DNA of 64,000 nt. Source: Anaerolineales bacterium UBA6055 (GTDB lineage Bacteria; Chloroflexota; Anaerolineae; Aggregatilineales; Phototrophicaceae). Position numbers and translations under genes: made by a program. Shown here piece after piece: positions 63,935 to 64,000 of this stretch; the first letter of the stretch is position 1; each line of letters begins with the position of its first letter. The stretch is from the NCBI GenBank assembly GCA_002428985.1, contig DIYL01000062.1:1-64000 (forward strand), in the 5' to 3' direction. The notes under the pieces are model-generated. The model ran no database searches, was not told the origin of the DNA, and saw only the letters and a program-made list of their open reading frames with translations.

Positions 63935-64000
63935 CTATGAAGAAATGACATCTTTGTTGTGTTCAGTCGCTTGCTGTTTCTTGTGTTCGATAATTTTTTC
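63935..64000 (-). CDS. 3' end of an unrecognised gene entering from the right edge (partial)
   Basis: The minus strand is open from the window edge for 21 codons to a TAG at 63935-63937, with a charged helical tail (KIIEHKKQQATEHNKD). The stop lies three bases from the end of the convergent DUF1801 gene. The stretch is too short to name. Confidence 0.4.
   Translation of the reverse strand, partial: EKIIEHKKQQATEHNKDVISS

Overview
The window looks like a chromosomal segment of a Chloroflexota (Anaerolineae-like) bacterium carrying a decaying integrated element. The lineage is inferred from a MalT-like ATP-dependent LuxR regulator beside a GH3/ABC sugar locus, SqdB sulfolipid synthesis, WD40- and TIR-rich proteins, SH3b surface proteins, and AGGAGG-type ribosome sites with frequent TTG/GTG starts. 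No rRNA or tRNA gene was recognised, so the placement is not proven.

Region 1 (about 1-25.8 kb) is accessory DNA. It holds a frameshifted transfer-type membrane gene, a large serine recombinase cut by one in-frame TAA, a ribbon-helix-helix protein, a sigma-like protein, an SSB gene cut by an in-frame TGA at a Trp position, a helicase C-terminal remnant beside iteron-like 9-mers, and a prim-pol replication protein. This resembles a degraded integrative or plasmid-like element.

Within and beside this region (1-27.5 kb) lies the most interesting content, a dense set of TIR-based conflict or signalling genes. A divergent eight-gene locus (6.1-16.2 kb) has one arm encoding a GTPase-like P-loop protein, a membrane protein with a beta-rich outer domain and a zinc-ribbon membrane protein. 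The other arm encodes a membrane-anchored SH3b/lectin-like protein, a STAND-like ATPase, a protein with a possible degenerate TIR-like half, a TIR protein and a two-TM macro-domain protein. The last two match the layout of type II Thoeris. Three further TIR proteins have other architectures: TIR-helical-WD40 (0.2 kb), TIR-TM-coiled coil-WD40 (17.8 kb) and TIR-FGE/sulfatase-modifying fold (26 kb).

Region 2 (27.5-42 kb) holds a secreted SH3b protein and then a carbohydrate-use locus: a LacI repressor, a divergent GHL6/GH151-like glycosidase with a clear operator and promoter, a second LacI regulator, an ABC sugar importer without its ATPase, a GH3 glycosidase with a strong terminator, and a MalT-like regulator.

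Region 3 (42.5-64 kb) is ordinary chromosome: a fused MDR oxidoreductase, a DUF4386-like membrane protein, a UbiA/MenA-like prenyltransferase, ChbG/YdjC deacetylase, a heterodimeric ABC exporter, an SDR lacking its catalytic Tyr, an SMP-30-like propeller, a MarR regulator, GpmI, a large polytopic membrane protein, SqdB, a GH13 alpha-glucosidase, GlpD, a VOC protein and a DUF1801 protein. Several convergent pairs are separated by clear terminator hairpins.
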